Part shown: positions 5,964 to 13,016 of the stretch, one piece after another
Numbering within the stretch: the stretch's first letter is position 1
How the letters are laid out: each line of letters starts with the position of its first letter
Assembly (NCBI GenBank): GCA_030620005.1
Contig: JAUXAJ010000127.1
Location: 1 to 13,314 of the forward strand
Length of the DNA: 13,314 nt
DNA from: Promethearchaeota archaeon
GTDB lineage: Archaea; Asgardarchaeota; Lokiarchaeia; Sigynarchaeales; SOKP01
Direction of reading: 5' to 3'
Notes under the pieces: generated by a model
What the model was told of the DNA's origin: nothing
Seen by the model: the letters and a program-made list of their open reading frames with translations, nothing else
Database searches by the model: none
Made by a program: the position numbers and the translations under genes

Positions 5964-6126
5964 TCATTCAATATTTCTAAAATTTCTTTCATTTTTTCTC
6001 TTGTTCTTCACTTTCTTCACTTTTACCCAAGTTACATAAAAGTGTTCTTGAGTTACCCTATCAACAATACTACCATTATTTGGTGGTTGTCTATAAAAAA
6101 AAAAAGCTAGCCCGAAAATTTTTCAT
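5964..6126 (-). pseudogene. Short ORF interrupted at an 11-base homopolymer
   Basis: On the minus strand an ATG at 6126 reads MKNFRAS into a run of eleven T (6105-6095 on the plus strand as A) and stops just after it. In the next frame the sequence continues open as FYRQPPNNGSIVDRVTQEHF, then YVTWVKVKKVKNKRKNERNF and RNIE before TGA at 5964. Losing one T would join both parts into a 53-residue protein. The composition of the second part looks coding, with little low complexity and a basic end, but I do not recognise the family. It could be a decayed small gene, a fragment of a lost larger gene, a slippage-controlled gene, or a homopolymer sequencing error. No ribosome site precedes the ATG. 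Confidence 0.3.
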
Positions 6127-6358
6127 TATTTAGGTTTAAATTTAAATAAGTTTGTAACCTTTTATACTAAAGAATATAAAATCAAATAGCATTAAATAAC
6201 CTGTTAAAACGTGTTAGCTTTTATTAAACATATTTTCCTCACCAAAATATATTCTCTTAAAGAGAAGATGTGAAAAAAAATAACTTAAATTTATATATCT
6301 AACTCATCTATATATTTATATTTTTAACAGATTGATTAAAAACTTTAGGTACAGGAAT
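6127..6358. other. AT-rich gap downstream of the GTPase; one inverted repeat
   Basis: I see no gene here. The one clear element is TTCTCTT-A-AAGAGAA at 6252-6266, a 7-base perfect inverted repeat with a one-base centre, so it is more like a protein-binding palindrome than an RNA hairpin. Several TATA-like stretches occur (for example 6301-6320), as expected from base composition. The rest of the larger gap, 5712-5963, contains only the sepF upstream elements and A/T runs. Confidence 0.4.
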
Positions 6359-6886
6359 CTAAGTTAGTCTATCAACAATAGATTTTATCAATCTGACGAA
6401 CGCTTCTTCCACGTGATCACCAGTTTTAGCTGATGTTAGTATTAAATCCATATCGTTTTTCCCTGCCAAAGCCCAAGCTTCATTTTCTTTAACTTTTGCT
6501 TTTTTTATTAAATCATTTTTATTCCCTATTAAAATGAGAGGTTCTTCTTTTCTATCTTCCCTGAAAGACTGTATCCACTCATCTACTTTAGTAAACGACT
6601 CTCTTTTAGTTATATCGTAAAGAATTAGAGCTCCTTGAGCACCTCTTAAATACATTTGTCGAAGGGTTTTAAAGGATTCTTGCCCCCCAAGATCCCATAT
6701 CTGAACGCTAACACCCCCAAATCCCCCAATTATCACCTTGTTCCTTAAGAGACTAACTCCAAGTGTGGCCTTGTAATCCTTTTGAAATTTATCGTCAATA
6801 AAGCGGTATACTAAACTTGTCTTGCCTACATTTGCTTCGCCAAGCAAGCAAATTTTTACAACGAACTTAACATTTATATCATCCAT
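6359..6886 (-). CDS. Ras/Rab-like small GTPase
   Basis: A 175-residue GTPase with all five G motifs intact: P-loop GEANVGKTS at 16-24, switch I threonine in KATLGV (T41), WDLGGQE at 64-70 with the catalytic glutamine Q69, GNKNDL at 121-126, and TSAKTG at 151-156. The pattern is Rab-like (YLRGAQGALILYDIT, SFTKVDEWIQSF). There is no C-terminal cysteine, so no prenylation as in eukaryotic Rabs; membrane attachment would need a partner. Such GTPases are numerous in Asgard archaea, and their cellular roles are mostly unknown. It stands alone between two long gaps, with a TATA-like stretch at 6936-6946. Nothing nearby identifies its effector, though a Roadblock protein lies in the same window. Confidence 0.93.
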   Translation of the reverse strand: MDDINVKFVVKICLLGEANVGKTSLVYRFIDDKFQKDYKATLGVSLLRNKVIIGGFGGVSVQIWDLGGQESFKTLRQMYLRGAQGALILYDITKRESFTKVDEWIQSFREDRKEEPLILIGNKNDLIKKAKVKENEAWALAGKNDMDLILTSAKTGDHVEEAFVRLIKSIVDRLT

Positions 6887-6935
6887 AATACATCAAAAAA
6901 ACAAATCTCTAACATTATCAGTAATGGTTTAGATT

Positions 6936-6946
6936 AATAAATATTT
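6936..6946 (-). promoter_or_regulatory. Possible TATA box for the GTPase
   Basis: On the minus strand AATATTTATTA lies about 55 bases upstream of the ATG at 6886, which would leave a leader of about 25 to 30 bases. The ATG has no convincing ribosome site. Confidence 0.3.
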
Positions 6947-7029
6947 CTATCTTTCTTCGTAATTTAAGATTAAATTATACTTTCATGTTTTATTAAAATT
7001 TTTATAAATTTTAAATATGAGTAGAAGTA

Positions 7030-7061
7030 TAAAAAAAAAGATTATCCCCTGAAAGAAGGGG
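7030..7061 (-). terminator. Terminator of the DUF35/thiolase operon
   Basis: On the minus strand, CCCCT (7061-7057) pairs with AGGGG (7050-7046) around a 6-base loop, and a run of nine T follows about 7 bases later (7039-7031). It lies 45 bases after the last gene of the operon and is oriented correctly. GC-rich stems are rare in this window, which makes this one stand out. Confidence 0.7.
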
Positions 7062-7105
7062 CTTTGATTAATGAAAAAAAATTAAATTTGGATTAAATTT
7101 ATGAT

Positions 7106-7636
7106 TTAATCTTTACGTAGCTCCATGTCTTTAGAATGATCATCAACTAAATCGTAATATTCAATGTCAGAAATATTGCCTTGAGGATTTTCTTTCCAAT
7201 GTACTTTTATTGGCATTCCAATATAAACTTCCTTGAAGTCCACTTCAGGATGTAATTCCGTTATAATGACAGTATCGGTTCCATCGTGCTGAATTAAAAT
7301 CACTGGTTTTTCTACAACTACACCTGAATCTGGATCTTTTAGATAGGATACTGTAAAAGTGGCCACTCTACCTGTATCTCTTATATCAACCCATCGATCA
7401 GGCTTTACAAAACATTTTCCACATACAAGTCTTGGAGGAAAAAAGACTCTATTACAGCCGGAACATTGTAAGCCTACTAATTTCTTTTCTTTCAACTTTT
7501 CCAAAAAAGGTTGCATGTGAGTTATATTAAATTTATATTTATAGCTGTTCAAATACCAATTTGCTGGCATTGTTCTGGTTCTGACGTATTCCTTTTTAAC
7601 ATAATCTAGCGATTTTCTCCGTGTTAATTTCGACAT
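7106..7636 (-). CDS. DUF35 zinc-ribbon/OB-fold protein, partner of thiolase-fold protein (copy 2)
   Basis: A 176-residue protein with the DUF35 arrangement. A helical N-terminus (to about 52) is followed by a rubredoxin-like zinc ribbon, CSGC at 58-61 and CGKC at 72-75, with the family motif FFPPR between the pairs. An OB-fold comes next, with DTGRVATFTVSYLKDP, PVILIQHDG, and a final strand IKVHWKENPQGNISDIEYY. DUF35 proteins bind thiolase-fold enzymes: in the archaeal acetoacetyl-CoA thiolase/HMG-CoA synthase complex, in BbsA with BbsB, and in ChsH2 with the aldolase Ltp2. The start follows the previous stop by 6 bases, with a strong GGAGGAG site 10 bases upstream. About 25 extra N-terminal residues distinguish it from the other DUF35 copy here. 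Confidence 0.88.
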   Translation of the reverse strand: MSKLTRRKSLDYVKKEYVRTRTMPANWYLNSYKYKFNITHMQPFLEKLKEKKLVGLQCSGCNRVFFPPRLVCGKCFVKPDRWVDIRDTGRVATFTVSYLKDPDSGVVVEKPVILIQHDGTDTVIITELHPEVDFKEVYIGMPIKVHWKENPQGNISDIEYYDLVDDHSKDMELRKD

Positions 7637-7642
7637 ATTTTT

Positions 7643-8893
7643 TCAACTCCTCCATTTTCTCTTCGGTTCATCGGACATTACCATTAATGTACAGAAGTTG
7701 AGTGTACCTCCCCAACCATGCCCTATGGACGTGTGTACTGTCTTAGGAACTTGATTGCTAGCTTTTCCCATTATCTGTAGCGCAGCTTCAGCGGGTCTTT
7801 CCATGGCGGCCGCGCCTATTGCATTTGTTGAATTAACTCCACCGGAGCAATTTATCGGCAGTTCTCCATTAAGAGCAGTAATCCCATTTTCGTACATTTG
7901 TGGTGCTGTAGTTTCTTCGAATAAACCTAATTTTTCAACCCACATGAGTTCTTGATTTGGAAACGGAGAGTATACTTCTGCATAATCGATTTCTTTTTTT
8001 GGAAATGAAATCCCCGCTTGCCCATAGGCTAATTCAGCGGATTTCATTGCGCCTAGTTGATCGGAAGGATCTATTTGTCCTGACCCGCTCCCGTCGTATC
8101 CGAGAACAGCCGTTTCGTGAGCGACACTAGCGACTCCATTTACATAAACAGGGATGTCGCACATGTCTTTAGCTTTTTCTTCAGTCGTAAATAACATTGC
8201 ACAAGCTCCATCTGACGCTGGACAAACCATGCCATATCTTAATGGAAATGATATGTAAGGCGTGTCCAATACTTGTTCAACAGTAAGATCAGGCATTTTT
8301 AAATGAGTCCACCAAGTTTTGGCGGCATTCCGTCTGTTTTGAACAACGACTCTAGCCAAATCTTCTTCTGTAATATTAGTTTTACGCATGTAATTGGTTG
8401 CTTGATAAGAAGCAACCCCTATGGCAGCCCCAGCAGATAATAGACGCGATAATTGATCGTAAGGAATGCCTAACGTGTTTAAAATAGAGATTTCTCCATA
8501 TGCTACACTAGCAAGACCAACGCTAGTATCACCTTGAGATTGTTGTTCGAACGCTATTGCTAAAACAGTATCAATTCCCGGTAAACCCGCTGTAACATTA
8601 TAATATCCCGCAATAGCGACCGTCCCTCCAGTTGTCCCCCCAGTAGTTATTCTCATTAAGGGTTTATTTCTCGCCCCCATCCAGTCTGTCATCCATAATT
8701 CAGGAATATTGGCACCTTCAAACGCAGGCATGTTTCCATTAACGAACGCGTCAATATCTTCAAAACCAACACCGGGTACATTCTTTAAACAATCTTCAAC
8801 CGCTTCGCTTACCAATTCTGGCATGTTCACATCAGAGCGTTTTGAAGCGTGTTCGCTAAACCCAGCCGATACAATTGCAACTTGTCTTCCCAT
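7643..8893 (-). CDS. Thiolase-fold protein without catalytic Cys/His (copy B)
   Basis: A 416-residue protein of the SCP-x/archaeal thiolase group: VAIVSAGFSEH at the N-terminus, the central helix region LARVVVQNRRNAAKT, CPASDGACAMLF at 224-235, IDYAEVYSPFPNQEL at 302-316, INCSGGVNSTNAIGAA at 347-362, and GHGWGG near the end. Where thiolases have the nucleophile in a CxSG motif, this protein reads RITTGGTTGGTVAIAG (81-96), with Gly or Thr instead of Cys. At the GHP motif it has TNA, so Asn357 replaces the His. H391 is present. It is therefore unlikely to perform ordinary Claisen thiolysis. Cys-less thiolase-fold proteins paired with DUF35 are known as CoA-ester aldolases (Ltp2 in steroid degradation), the nearest model I can name. 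It starts 2 bases after copy A ends, with GGTGA upstream. Confidence 0.85.
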   Translation of the reverse strand: MGRQVAIVSAGFSEHASKRSDVNMPELVSEAVEDCLKNVPGVGFEDIDAFVNGNMPAFEGANIPELWMTDWMGARNKPLMRITTGGTTGGTVAIAGYYNVTAGLPGIDTVLAIAFEQQSQGDTSVGLASVAYGEISILNTLGIPYDQLSRLLSAGAAIGVASYQATNYMRKTNITEEDLARVVVQNRRNAAKTWWTHLKMPDLTVEQVLDTPYISFPLRYGMVCPASDGACAMLFTTEEKAKDMCDIPVYVNGVASVAHETAVLGYDGSGSGQIDPSDQLGAMKSAELAYGQAGISFPKKEIDYAEVYSPFPNQELMWVEKLGLFEETTAPQMYENGITALNGELPINCSGGVNSTNAIGAAAMERPAEAALQIMGKASNQVPKTVHTSIGHGWGGTLNFCTLMVMSDEPKRKWRS

Positions 8894-8895
8894 TT

Positions 8896-10038
8896 TTATT
8901 TTTCACCTTCCAACACGTATAATATATTATTTTGAGCACACATTCCTATTTGACCTGAAGCGATAGCTTTTTTAACGTCTTTTACTTGATAACCATCTGC
9001 CTCATTTCTTATCTGCTTGGCGGCTTCAATGATTCTAATTAATCCTGTTCCGCAAGGAGGATTGCCACCTAAAGCCCCTCCTGACGGATTGATGGGGAAA
9101 TCACCATCAATTTCGGTGTTAACGCTTGCTCCTTTACCTTTCTCGGCTAAACCTAGCGCTTCAGCAAGGATTAATTCTTCATGTGCATAAGCTTCAAATA
9201 TTTCGGCTATATCAATTTCATTCTTGACATCTTTAATCCCAGCGGCGTTAAAAGCCATTTTACTGGCTAATTCCATGGATTTACATCCCGATAAGTCTCG
9301 ATCACCTAGATAATATGGATCTTGATTGTATCCAACACCAGTAATCCAAACAGGATTATCAGTGATTTTTAATGCTTGCCTTTCTGGTGCTAATAATAAT
9401 GCTGCAACACCATCACAAGGTTGAGCAACCATTAATTCTGTCACGGGATCTGCGTAAATTTCAGATTCTAACACGTCTTTTACCGTTATGTTTGAATTTT
9501 GAGCTTCTGCTAATGCCAAAGGGTTTTTAGTGGCATTAATTCTATTTTTAACGGCTATTTTAGCAATATCTTCCGCGCTTACTCCGTATTTTTCCATGTA
9601 CGCCCTCATTTGAAAACCAGCCGCAGTTATATCGTTAACATGAGCAGATGGTCTTTCCCATGTAGGATCTGTTTCAAATAATCGAGTAGAATGATATGGA
9701 AAGCATGAAGCCATACTACCCCCCCATATTACTGCTAATTTATGATTTCCCGATAATATTCGCATTAATCCATATAAAACGGCGTGTGCTCCGTCCATCT
9801 CTACTTTACTCTCATCTGCCATGTATCCTCCACCAACCTCTACAGTAAAACAATTAGAAATTGTTCGACCGTCGTAATAATCATTTGTGCAAGAGATTAC
9901 CGTGGTTATATCCTTTTTTTTCAAACCAGCTTTATCCATGGCACCTCTAACTGCCTCAAAAATCATTTCGTAACGACCATAATTTGCATCTGAAAATAGT
10001 TTAACTTGATTGTAGCCTACAATTCCAACTTTTTCCAT
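8896..10038 (-). CDS. Thiolase-fold protein without catalytic Cys/His (copy A)
   Basis: A 380-residue thiolase-like protein: VGIVGYNQVKL at the start, DITTVISCTNDYYDG at 43-57, AEDIAKIAVKNRINATKNP at 155-173, QPCDGVAALLLAP, IDIAEIFEAYAHEEL at 275-289, INPSGGALGGNPPCGTG at 316-332, and GMCAQNNILYVLEG at the end. The nucleophile region reads SKVEMDGAHAVLYG (77-90), so Gly83 or its neighbours stand where Cys is expected. In GGNPPCGTG, Asn326 replaces the His of GHP. C367 near the end corresponds roughly to the second thiolase cysteine. It shares fold and operon with copy B but is clearly diverged from it. A heteromer of A, B and the two DUF35 proteins is plausible. The start at 10038 has a GAGGTGA site overlapping the previous stop. 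Confidence 0.85.
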   Translation of the reverse strand: MEKVGIVGYNQVKLFSDANYGRYEMIFEAVRGAMDKAGLKKKDITTVISCTNDYYDGRTISNCFTVEVGGGYMADESKVEMDGAHAVLYGLMRILSGNHKLAVIWGGSMASCFPYHSTRLFETDPTWERPSAHVNDITAAGFQMRAYMEKYGVSAEDIAKIAVKNRINATKNPLALAEAQNSNITVKDVLESEIYADPVTELMVAQPCDGVAALLLAPERQALKITDNPVWITGVGYNQDPYYLGDRDLSGCKSMELASKMAFNAAGIKDVKNEIDIAEIFEAYAHEELILAEALGLAEKGKGASVNTEIDGDFPINPSGGALGGNPPCGTGLIRIIEAAKQIRNEADGYQVKDVKKAIASGQIGMCAQNNILYVLEGEK

Positions 10039-10052
10039 TTAATTTTTTCACC

Positions 10053-10511
10053 TCATGACTTTACAAAACCCTTAATGTCTGAAGGGTCTCCTTTTGGTGT
10101 TTCCACCCATTCAATTTTAAGCTTCATCCCCGTTTTAATTTCTTCAGGTACCATCTTTAATAAAGGATAGACGATACTTGTATTGCTTCCATCAATGTTT
10201 ACCATGCCAACGATCTGAGGTTTCGCTTTTCTCGCTCGTCTATCGCTAACCCTATATGGAGTAATTGTGAAAGTCACTAAAGTACCTGTATTAGCCAAGT
10301 CAACCCAGTTTTGATCAATTGGAATTACAACATTGCATTTCCCACAAATCTTTCTAGGTGGCACAAAGACATCACCACAATGTGGACATTTATTGCCTAG
10401 AATTTTTTTTTGTTCCAAGCCATCATAGAATTTATCCATGTATCTACCAACCCAGAACGCAAAATCTGCTTTAACCAGGCCTTTATTCGCTACTATTACT
10501 TTTTCTGTCAT
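10053..10511 (-). CDS. DUF35 zinc-ribbon/OB-fold protein, partner of thiolase-fold protein (copy 1)
   Basis: A 152-residue DUF35 protein and first gene of the operon. Zinc ribbon: CPHC at 42-45 and CGKC at 56-59 with VFVPPR between; OB-fold: NTGTLVTFTITPYRV, PQIVGMVNIDG, and the end strand LKIEWVETPKGDPSDIKGF. The N-terminal helix region (FAFWVGRYMDKFYDGLEQKK) matches that in DUF35 proteins which dock on thiolases. The stop and the ribosome site of the next gene overlap, and the gap is only 14 bases. It is probably the partner of copy A, with copy 2 serving copy B; that pairing rests on gene order alone. A conserved basic stretch DRRARKAKPQ at 90-99 is specific to this copy. Confidence 0.88.
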   Translation of the reverse strand: MTEKVIVANKGLVKADFAFWVGRYMDKFYDGLEQKKILGNKCPHCGDVFVPPRKICGKCNVVIPIDQNWVDLANTGTLVTFTITPYRVSDRRARKAKPQIVGMVNIDGSNTSIVYPLLKMVPEEIKTGMKLKIEWVETPKGDPSDIKGFVKS

Positions 10512-10536
10512 TTCATTTTCAATTTTATTTCTAATT

Positions 10537-10546
10537 AAAATATTTT
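10537..10546 (-). promoter_or_regulatory. Possible TATA box for the DUF35/thiolase operon
   Basis: AAAATATTTT (same on both strands) is centred 30 bases before the ATG at 10511. At normal archaeal spacing, transcription would start at or near the ATG itself, giving a leaderless message. That fits the lack of a ribosome site before this gene, in contrast to the good sites before the three downstream genes. Confidence 0.35.
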
Positions 10547-10646
10547 GATTAATATGAATTTTTCATACTATTAATAATATTATGAATTAACAAGTGTCAG
10601 AAAAATTAGATCTTTTATCCTTAAATACAAAGAACTATAAAAAATC

Positions 10647-10799
10647 ATGAAATTCTTCATAAAATTAGAAAATACTTGCCTACGATTTATTACTTCTATT
10701 AATACAATAATTCTTGAATTTGAATTTAAAGACGAATGCATGGTAATGCCCCTTAAAGTTCATCGGGTTGAAGTACTTAAGGGAACATGTCAATTGTAG
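10647..10799 (+). CDS. Possible 50-residue ORF of unknown function
   Basis: An ATG at 10647 opens a 50-residue frame: MKFFIKLENTCLRFITSINT, then IILEFEFKDECMVMPLKVHR, then VEVLKGTCQL and TAG. It alternates hydrophobic and charged residues like a beta-rich small protein and has three cysteines, but I recognise no family. TTAAATACAA at 10621-10630 could be a TATA box. There is no ribosome site. The last third overlaps an inverted repeat, CCCTTAA (10750-10756) with TTAAGGG (10777-10783). The frame may be chance; I include it because nothing else explains this stretch. Confidence 0.2.
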   Translation: MKFFIKLENTCLRFITSINTIILEFEFKDECMVMPLKVHRVEVLKGTCQL

Positions 10800-10977
10800 A
10801 GAATTACGATCTTGTTGAAGATAACGCCGAAAATAAAAGGATTACATCTTAAAAAAGTATCAATAATAAATTTATATTTTGTTTTTTAAAAGGCGTGATT
10901 TTTAATATTAATATTCTTATTATAAAAATAATTATTATTTATATCAAACTATTATTTTAATCCAATAATTTTTTCTA
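10800..10977. other. AT-rich upstream region of the second GTPase
   Basis: No gene seen. TATA-like stretches occur at 10869-10878 (TTTATATTTT) and 10937-10944 (ATTTATAT). The second lies about 35 bases before the ATG at 10978 and is the better candidate promoter for the GTPase. The 10870-10975 stretch is almost pure A/T. Confidence 0.3.
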
Positions 10978-11548
10978 ATGAATAAATTCGATGAAAGTAA
11001 AAAAGAGTTGAGGGAAGATCGCGGATTTCCTCTTTAAAATTTGCATATTTGGCGATGGTGGCGTAGGAAAAACCACTTTAATACAAAAATACATGACTGG
11101 TTTGTTTAAACAGAATATAATGACAATAGGAGTCGATTTTTATTTAAAAAATGTAATAATTGATAAAAAAAAGGTTATCTTACAAATCTGGGATTTTGCT
11201 GGAGAAAAACAATTTAGATCTTTAGCATCAAGTTATATTAACGGTGCTTCTGGAGCAATTTTCATGTACGATATCACGCTAATTGCTTCCTTAATGAATT
11301 TAAATGACTGGCTAGACGCTTGCGTAATTGATTCAAAAAGATTAGAAGAAGAAATTCCGATTATTCTTGTAGGCGGTAAATTAGATCTCCAAGATAAAAG
11401 AACAATTGTTTGCGACATGGCTTTTGATGTTGCTAAAAAATCAAAACTTTACGGATCCATAGAATGTTCGTCTAAAACCGGTGAAAATGTGGAAGAAATA
11501 TTCGAAACATTAACTCGTGTAATGATGAAAAAAGCGGGATTAATTTAG
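10978..11548 (+). CDS. Ras-like small GTPase, reading frame broken near the N-terminus
   Basis: The frame holding most of the protein has an ATG only at 11093, after the P-loop. Upstream in that frame, back to a TGA at 11009, the sequence reads FKICIFGDGGVGKTT, a perfect G1 motif with no ATG, GTG or TTG start. A one-base shift away, ATG 10978 reads MNKFDESKKELREDRGF up to TAA 11035. Joining the two at about 11027-11034 gives a normal GTPase of about 189 residues, so one extra base has likely entered TTTCCTCTTT. Later motifs: MTIGVDF (switch I), WDFAGEKQF (Glu where Gln is usual), VGGKLDL (Gly for Asn in NKxD) and CSSKTG. No C-terminal cysteine. It may be a recent pseudogene, recoded, or a base error; the rest is intact. 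Confidence 0.8.
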
Positions 11549-11623
11549 TTTCTATTGTTATAAGATTACAACTCATTGAAATGTCCAATATTTAATATTT
11601 AATAATACAAATGAATGTAAAAC

Positions 11624-12160
11624 ATGGATTCAAACGACTTTGAAATAATAAAATCAACTATTATTTCAAGAAAAAGCATTAGAAGTTTCTTAGATCAAAA
11701 AATTGAACGCGATAAAATCAAGGAGATATTAGAGTGCGGTCGATGGGCTCCTTCAGGGTTGAATAATCAACCATGGAAAATATGTGCCGTCTCACATCCT
11801 ACTGTCAAGCGATTAATAATGGATCTTACAAAATATGGAAGAATTATGGAAAAAGCATCTTTTAATTTAGTCGTTTTCTTAGATGTCGAAAGAGGGTATA
11901 ATCGAGTTAAAGATATTCAAGGAATTGGGGCATTCATGCAGAATATTCTAATTGCCGTTCATGGAATGGGTTTAGGTGCTGTTTGGATTGGTGAAATATT
12001 AAATAACAAAGAAAAGATCAACGAAATATTCAAATTAGATGTTAAAAAATTCGAATTGATGGGCATGATTGCGATTGGAGTCATTGATAAGGAAAAAGTA
12101 GAAAAACAAGACGCCACAAGAGAACGACGAACTATTGACGATTTTATCGATTGGTATTAA
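11624..12160 (+). CDS. Nitroreductase-family FMN oxidoreductase
   Basis: A 178-residue nitroreductase-like protein, near the usual length. Seen: RKSIRSF at 16-22 (FMN phosphate contact), the loop WAPSGLNNQPW at 41-51, the central IQGIGAFMQNILIAVHGMGL at 98-117, then GAVWIGEI, and a C-terminal RERRTIDDFIDWY. The family binds FMN as a homodimer and transfers hydride from NAD(P)H to varied acceptors; the compact archaeal type here has no assigned substrate. It lies 75 bases after the GTPase with its own AT-rich promoter-like stretch (TTTAATATTTAATAATA at 11590-11606), so it may be a separate unit. It converges on the PAP2 gene, with 23 bases between the stops. Confidence 0.9.
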   Translation: MDSNDFEIIKSTIISRKSIRSFLDQKIERDKIKEILECGRWAPSGLNNQPWKICAVSHPTVKRLIMDLTKYGRIMEKASFNLVVFLDVERGYNRVKDIQGIGAFMQNILIAVHGMGLGAVWIGEILNNKEKINEIFKLDVKKFELMGMIAIGVIDKEKVEKQDATRERRTIDDFIDWY

Positions 12161-12183
12161 TTTCTTTTTCCCATTTAGCTTTG

Positions 12184-12798
12184 TTAAAATGGAAGGGGAT
12201 TAAATCGTGCTAGAATACCCCCTATCCAATAGTAGATTTCGACCCAATAGATATAAGTTAAACCCAAGTATAATAAAGCAAAAAGCGCGCCAAATACAAA
12301 TCCAAATATCACATCAGTTGGATAGTGAACGCCCAAGATTAATCTTGTTATTGCCATGATGATGTCTAAAAAAATAAATATAATCAGCAAAAACCAACTG
12401 TTAAAATAAAAGGCAAATATAATACCGAATAATAAAAAGAAAGTTACATGTCCCGAAGGAAACGACTTGTGTTCCCGAATCAATTCATCTTCCTGTTTAA
12501 CTCCCTTTTCTTTTAGCTTTATGTATGGACGATTTCTATTTACAATTTTATAACGAATTAGAACGTGTAATATGATTGATTGGTCGAACCCACCCGTAAA
12601 TAGAACAAAAAGGTAGTAATCTTTAGTTACATATCCATATATTCCCATGATTATCCATATAAGGCCCCAAAAAAACACATTTCCAAAAAAACTATAAATT
12701 TTAGCAAATATCTTAGTTTTTTTTGAAAATTTGCTTTGATATAAGACCAAGAACATTTTTTGGTCCCATTCTTCTAATTCTTTTAAGTAATTGTGCAA
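12184..12798 (-). CDS. PAP2-type membrane phosphatase
   Basis: A 204-residue integral membrane protein of the type 2 phosphatidic acid phosphatase family. The catalytic motifs are FPSGH at 113-117 and TRLILGVHYPTD at 151-162 (R152, H158, D162). The first motif, normally K-x6-RP, reads KIVNRNRP at 84-91, one residue shorter than usual, with Tyr at the exact K position. About five or six hydrophobic segments are visible (near 37-55, 61-80, 118-131, 134-150, 163-183). These enzymes remove phosphate from lipid or polyprenyl phosphates at the membrane surface. The start is TTG at 12798; the next ATG would cut off LEEWDQ, which looks like the family's N-terminal helix, so TTG is preferred. A single-gene unit. 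Confidence 0.88.
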   Translation of the reverse strand: MHNYLKELEEWDQKMFLVLYQSKFSKKTKIFAKIYSFFGNVFFWGLIWIIMGIYGYVTKDYYLFVLFTGGFDQSIILHVLIRYKIVNRNRPYIKLKEKGVKQEDELIREHKSFPSGHVTFFLLFGIIFAFYFNSWFLLIIFIFLDIIMAITRLILGVHYPTDVIFGFVFGALFALLYLGLTYIYWVEIYYWIGGILARFNPLPF

Positions 12799-12958
12799 TT
12801 TAAGTCAATATTAAGATTTTTTTAACCTTTGTCATTATATTATTTTTTAATATTAAATGTTTTTTATATGAATAAAACTCTGGTGAATATGTTTTATTGG
12901 ATTTTTAAATAGATGTTTGTCGAAATTAAAAAATAATTTTTATTTTTAATATATTCCT

Positions 12959-12980
12959 TAAATATTTAAACTAAATATAA
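12959..12980 (+). promoter_or_regulatory. Possible promoter of the right-edge thiolase gene
   Basis: Two TATA-like cores, ATATTTAAAC and CTAAATATAAAG, sit 35 to 55 bases before the ATG at 13017. The remaining divergent space, 12799-12958, shows only A/T-rich sequence that must also hold the PAP2 promoter. Confidence 0.35.
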
Positions 12981-13016
12981 AGTTCATTATAAATCTAAAA
13001 TATGAGTGTATAAAAA

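Noticed and set aside
8896..10038. HMG-CoA synthase in place of thiolase copy A, forming the known archaeal thiolase/HMG-CoA synthase/DUF35 complex
   Set aside because: The protein has no active-site Cys in the expected position, and the NPSGG and FEAYA motifs follow the SCP-x thiolase type. A mevalonate role is not supported.
11093..11548. GTPase gene starting at ATG 11093
   Set aside because: This start removes the P-loop, which is present and perfect just upstream in the same frame. The true N-terminus must lie upstream, across a frameshift.
12184..12798. Starting the PAP2 gene at the internal ATG for residue 15
   Set aside because: It would delete the N-terminal LEEWDQ helix that resembles other PAP2 proteins; the TTG start keeps it.
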